A stretch of DNA of 64,000 nt from Ptychodera flava (lineage: Eukaryota; Hemichordata; Enteropneusta; Ptychoderidae), in NCBI RefSeq assembly GCF_041260155.1, contig NC_091930.1, positions 39,095,937-39,159,936 on the forward strand, given 5' to 3'. The notes below the pieces were generated by a model that was not told the DNA's origin, made no database searches, and saw only the letters and a list, made by a program, of their open reading frames with translations. The translations under genes were made by a program, and so were the position numbers. Shown here piece by piece: positions 61,438 through 64,000 of this stretch (positions are counted from its first letter, which is position 1; every line of letters starts with the position of its first letter).

Positions 61438-61892
61438 CGTACGATGCTGTGTTCTTCTGGCGTTATACGGCCTCCCACCACAGGTGACCATATAACGCCG
61501 CGCCGAGTATACACAGCATCGTACGCAGGGCTAGTCATCATAGCCCAACGAGAATGGCGAGAGTGTCCGGCTTTGGAGGCGGCATACACAGTTACATGCT
61601 ATGCATACCACGCGGCGGCCGCTATGTATCCACACGTAACTGTGGCGGCAAAGCCATAGCCAAAGCTGGACATTCTCACCATACTCGTTGGGCTTGTCAC
61701 CGCACAGTCAACTGCTGTTAACAGAATAGCAGGGTTGTGCGTACCAAAGTAACTTGTGATCTATTCAGCACTGGGACTATGCGCCCCATAGACGTGTGTC
61801 CGGGACGTGTGTACATATGCCTGGTGTACTTCTCAGGCATATGAACACACGTCTATAGAGCGCATAGTCCCAGAGCTGATTAGATCACAAGT
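61438..61892. repeat. Three consecutive long hairpins
   Basis: Hairpin 1: arms 61438-61480 and 61489-61526 (tacgatgctgtg; gcgttata). Hairpin 2: 61541-61576 and 61660-61694 (agcccaacgagaatgg), with an inner pair around acagttac/gtaactgt. Hairpin 3: 61749-61799 and 61845-61892 (acttgtgatct; gggactatgcgc; agacgtgtgt). They lie end to end, starting 17 bp after the MITE at 60879-61421. The segment is GC-rich compared with its surroundings. This is a foldback-type structure of unknown kind. Confidence 0.8.
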
Positions 61893-62750
61893 GACTGTGC
61901 GTGCGTACGTTATTTGACAAGCCATTGCATTTGGTATGTCAATTTTATAAAAGAGCCAAGGTGGTATCCACGCCGTCGATTAGTGTTCGTGTCTTTATAT
62001 ATTTACCAAAGAGTTGGTCTGTATACGCCAATTTTGCTGAACAGGGTATTGCTCACGTGACTTTGTTTCACTGGAAACGAGGTCAATGGGTTCATACAGG
62101 TACAAAATGTAAATAATCTGCCAGACTTATCTGACCTGACCGGACTTGTATCTGGCCACAAAGAGGGCAAGCTTTCATTTTGATTACTGGCGAAATACTT
62201 ACGACTTATGCCTTTGTGCAAAGTACAAAGTGACTGATTAAAATTTGAGAGATCTGTTGAAGATTTAGCTTTGATATTCCTCCGGCAAAGAAAAATAGTT
62301 GAGATCGAGGATGTACCCAGGGATACTTGCGTCGAAAATATGGCTTGTTGTAGAGGTTGTCTATTACTGCTAGGTTTTCACACGGTATTTCCGCGTCAGA
62401 GTCTTCAACCTTTCATAGTTGTGTCGAATGGTACAGCGCCATTCTAGAGTAATACATATAAATGTGTTATTCTGGTTTAATGTAGAGGTTGTGTTGATGG
62501 CTACATCCTGTTGATGAGAGTCAATGGTCCAGCATAGAGAGGACGTCCTAATGACAGGTAGGCCTATAATGTTAAGCTGCATGAACGAGGGATTGTGTCC
62601 ATGTAGGTTGGATATCCAACCAGCATTCCCAACCAAACCCCGGGCAACTGTACCGCAGTTAGTTCAGTGTAAGCTGACATTTGGTCGTGATAATCAACTG
62701 CATGATGGAAGTAGCTGAAGAGATCAATGGCAGTTAAGTAAGGGAGCCGT

Positions 62751-62870
62751 CATTATTTATGGCCGGGGGGTCGGAAGAATTCAATCGGAAATTCTGAAAT
62801 TTCGAGTAACCATCCCCCTGCCAACCATGATGAATTTAAGTAACCCCTAGACTTGCTCCCAGTGGGCATA
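62751..62870. mobile_element. One end of another TAA-flanked G-run element
   Basis: TAA/GGGAGCCGTCATTATTTATG is followed by the G-run gccggggggtcgg and the phrase gaaattctgaaatttcgagt, shared with the right end of the element at 60879-61421. No matching second end was found, so it is a truncated copy. Confidence 0.55.
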
Positions 62871-63130
62871 TAAGCATCAACACATATAACAAATTGAAGG
62901 ACTAACCATCAGCAGACTGATGGGATATTGGCCGTGATAGAGGGCCATTATTACCTCAGCACTGCAGGAGCTGTGCATGTATAGCTTTATAACTATAAAT
63001 AGCTGTATAACTATCGGCTACGAATCAAGATTGTTCTTGTGATAAACCGATCGCTTTGTAAGTCTAAAGTCCTTGTCAATCATTTGCTTACGTATATGTT
63101 TATGTCAACAAACAGCCAGATTGCTTGTAA

Positions 63131-63238
63131 CGCTAGAGGGGGTTTGCAAGGTACACCAGTCACTTGGCCAGCTAGTAACTCATCTGCTGAAAAAAGCCAG
63201 CTGACTGGGGCCAGTCTAAGTAACCCCCTCTCTAGCAC
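63131..63238. repeat. Hairpin with ~35-bp arms
   Basis: gctagagggggttt at 63132 pairs with aaccccctctctagc at 63222, and ccagtcacttggccagct pairs loosely with agccagctgactggg. It is a further foldback structure, bordered by a run of C at 63258-63269. Confidence 0.55.
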
Positions 63239-63597
63239 AGAAATTTTGACTGACCCGCCCCCCCCCCCCGGCCCTCCCAACTTAGAACATGTATATTTAC
63301 ATTTTACAAAGATACAGCAATACTAAAGACCTTTCAAATCCTGGTGTGTCCCGCTAGATTATCATCGGTTATCTCAGGATGGTTGAAAAAAAGTGAAGCC
63401 AACAAAATGAAATTCAACATTGCAACAAAATGTTGATATAAGGGCTGTTCAGTTTTTACGGCCGGGGGGGACAAAATCCACGGGGGGTATTCTAATTTTG
63501 GAATCCACGAAGGGGGTTCATCGCTTTTTCACTGGTAGGAAAGGGGGGGGGGGGGTCACCACATTTTCAAAAACATAATATCTACAATACTGTTCAC

Positions 63598-64000
63598 TTT
63601 ATGCCATGGCCATGATCGACCCTCTTTACTGGCGGGCGGCCTTCGGCAGCCAACTACAATAAATTGACTTTATGTATTACACATGACACTCTATGGGTGG
63701 ACGTCTTTGTTGGCCCACTCCAAGTAGGTTTACTTCATGCAATTGCCATGATCAACCATCTTTACCGCCGGGCAGCCTTCGACGGCCCACTACGATAAAT
63801 TGACTTTATGTAATAGCCCATGACCATCTTAACGGCCGGACGCCTTCAGCGGCCCCTGTCCAGTACAGTTTACTTTATGCAATGGCCATGATCGACCCTC
63901 TTTACCGGCGAGCCACCTTTGGTGGCCCACTAGAATAAAGTTGACCTTACGTAATGGCCCATGACCCTCTTAACCGGAGGGCTGCCTTTGGTGAACCTTT
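63598..64000. repeat. ~140-bp minisatellite reaching the window end
   Basis: The phrase ccatgatcgaccctctttac recurs at about 63607, 63746 and 63887. Each occurrence is followed by a GGC-rich segment (gggcggccttcggcagcc) and ttgactttatgtaat, with a half-period of about 70 bp. The array continues beyond 64000. Confidence 0.75.

Larger units (their letters stand above)
44740..62560 (+). repeat. Segmental duplication, copy B
   Basis: The counterpart of 2760-43750, with far fewer insertions. It starts near the shared phrase gatata-gatcatg-tctcaaac (44840; copy A 2779) and remains recognisable to about 62.5 kb. The order of two blocks differs from copy A: the decayed SINE block (57.0-57.55) precedes the 57.8-58.15 block here but follows it in copy A. 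Confidence 0.7.

Overview
The window is eukaryotic and reads as an invertebrate animal genome of low GC content. The genes have introns with GT/AG borders, and the spacer DNA is packed with MITEs, terminal-inverted-repeat (TIR) transposons, tRNA-derived SINE-like copies, foldback hairpins and microsatellites. The main genes are immune-type proteins combining a death-fold domain with leucine-rich repeats (LRRs). Large NLR-like families of this kind are known from invertebrate deuterostomes (amphioxus, hemichordates, echinoderms). A hemichordate or amphioxus is my best guess, but no feature fixes the species.

The window is dominated by one tandem segmental duplication. Copy A runs from about 2.76 to 43.75 kb and copy B from about 44.74 to 62.56 kb. 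Each carries one NLR-like gene on the + strand with the same three coding exons: exon 1 is a death-effector domain (DED), exon 2 is a TRADD-N-like domain preceded by a charged coiled coil, and exon 3 is a very long exon. Exon 3 holds an HD1-WHD-HD2-like helical block typical of the region that follows a NACHT ATPase, then degenerate LRRs, a run of 23-residue LRRs and a run of 28-residue LRRs. The NACHT nucleotide-binding core (Walker A/B) is absent from both copies, in exons and introns alike. This DED / TRADD-N / HD2 / LRR architecture without an ATPase is the most interesting thing in the window.

Both genes carry several one-base frameshifts in exon 3. In copy A a composite insertion of about 5 kb splits the 28-residue LRR array, leaving an LRR fragment about 5 kb downstream. 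In copy B the exon 1/exon 2 junction is also out of phase. Either both copies are decaying pseudogenes or the assembly has residual indel errors; the 5-kb insertion is independent of that question.

Region by region: 0-2.7 kb has a broken LINE ORF1 (- strand) and AT-rich tandem repeats. 3.1-13.4 kb is gene A, with transposon-derived DNA in intron 1. 13.3-18.35 kb is the composite insertion (RecQ-like fragments split by two SINE copies, a TIR element with 150-bp internal repeats, and a roughly 145-bp tandem array). 18.35-21.06 kb is the LRR remnant plus the original 3' flank, with a conserved AATAAA. 21-44 kb is mostly transposons, including several PIF/Harbinger-like elements with TTA/TAA target duplications and a 2.4-kb element with an 8-bp target duplication; it also holds an isolated PSMD9-like exon (- strand). 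44.7-52.5 kb is gene B, and 52.5-62.6 kb is its 3' flank with microsatellites and unusual multi-hairpin DNA. 63.6-64.0 kb is a minisatellite.
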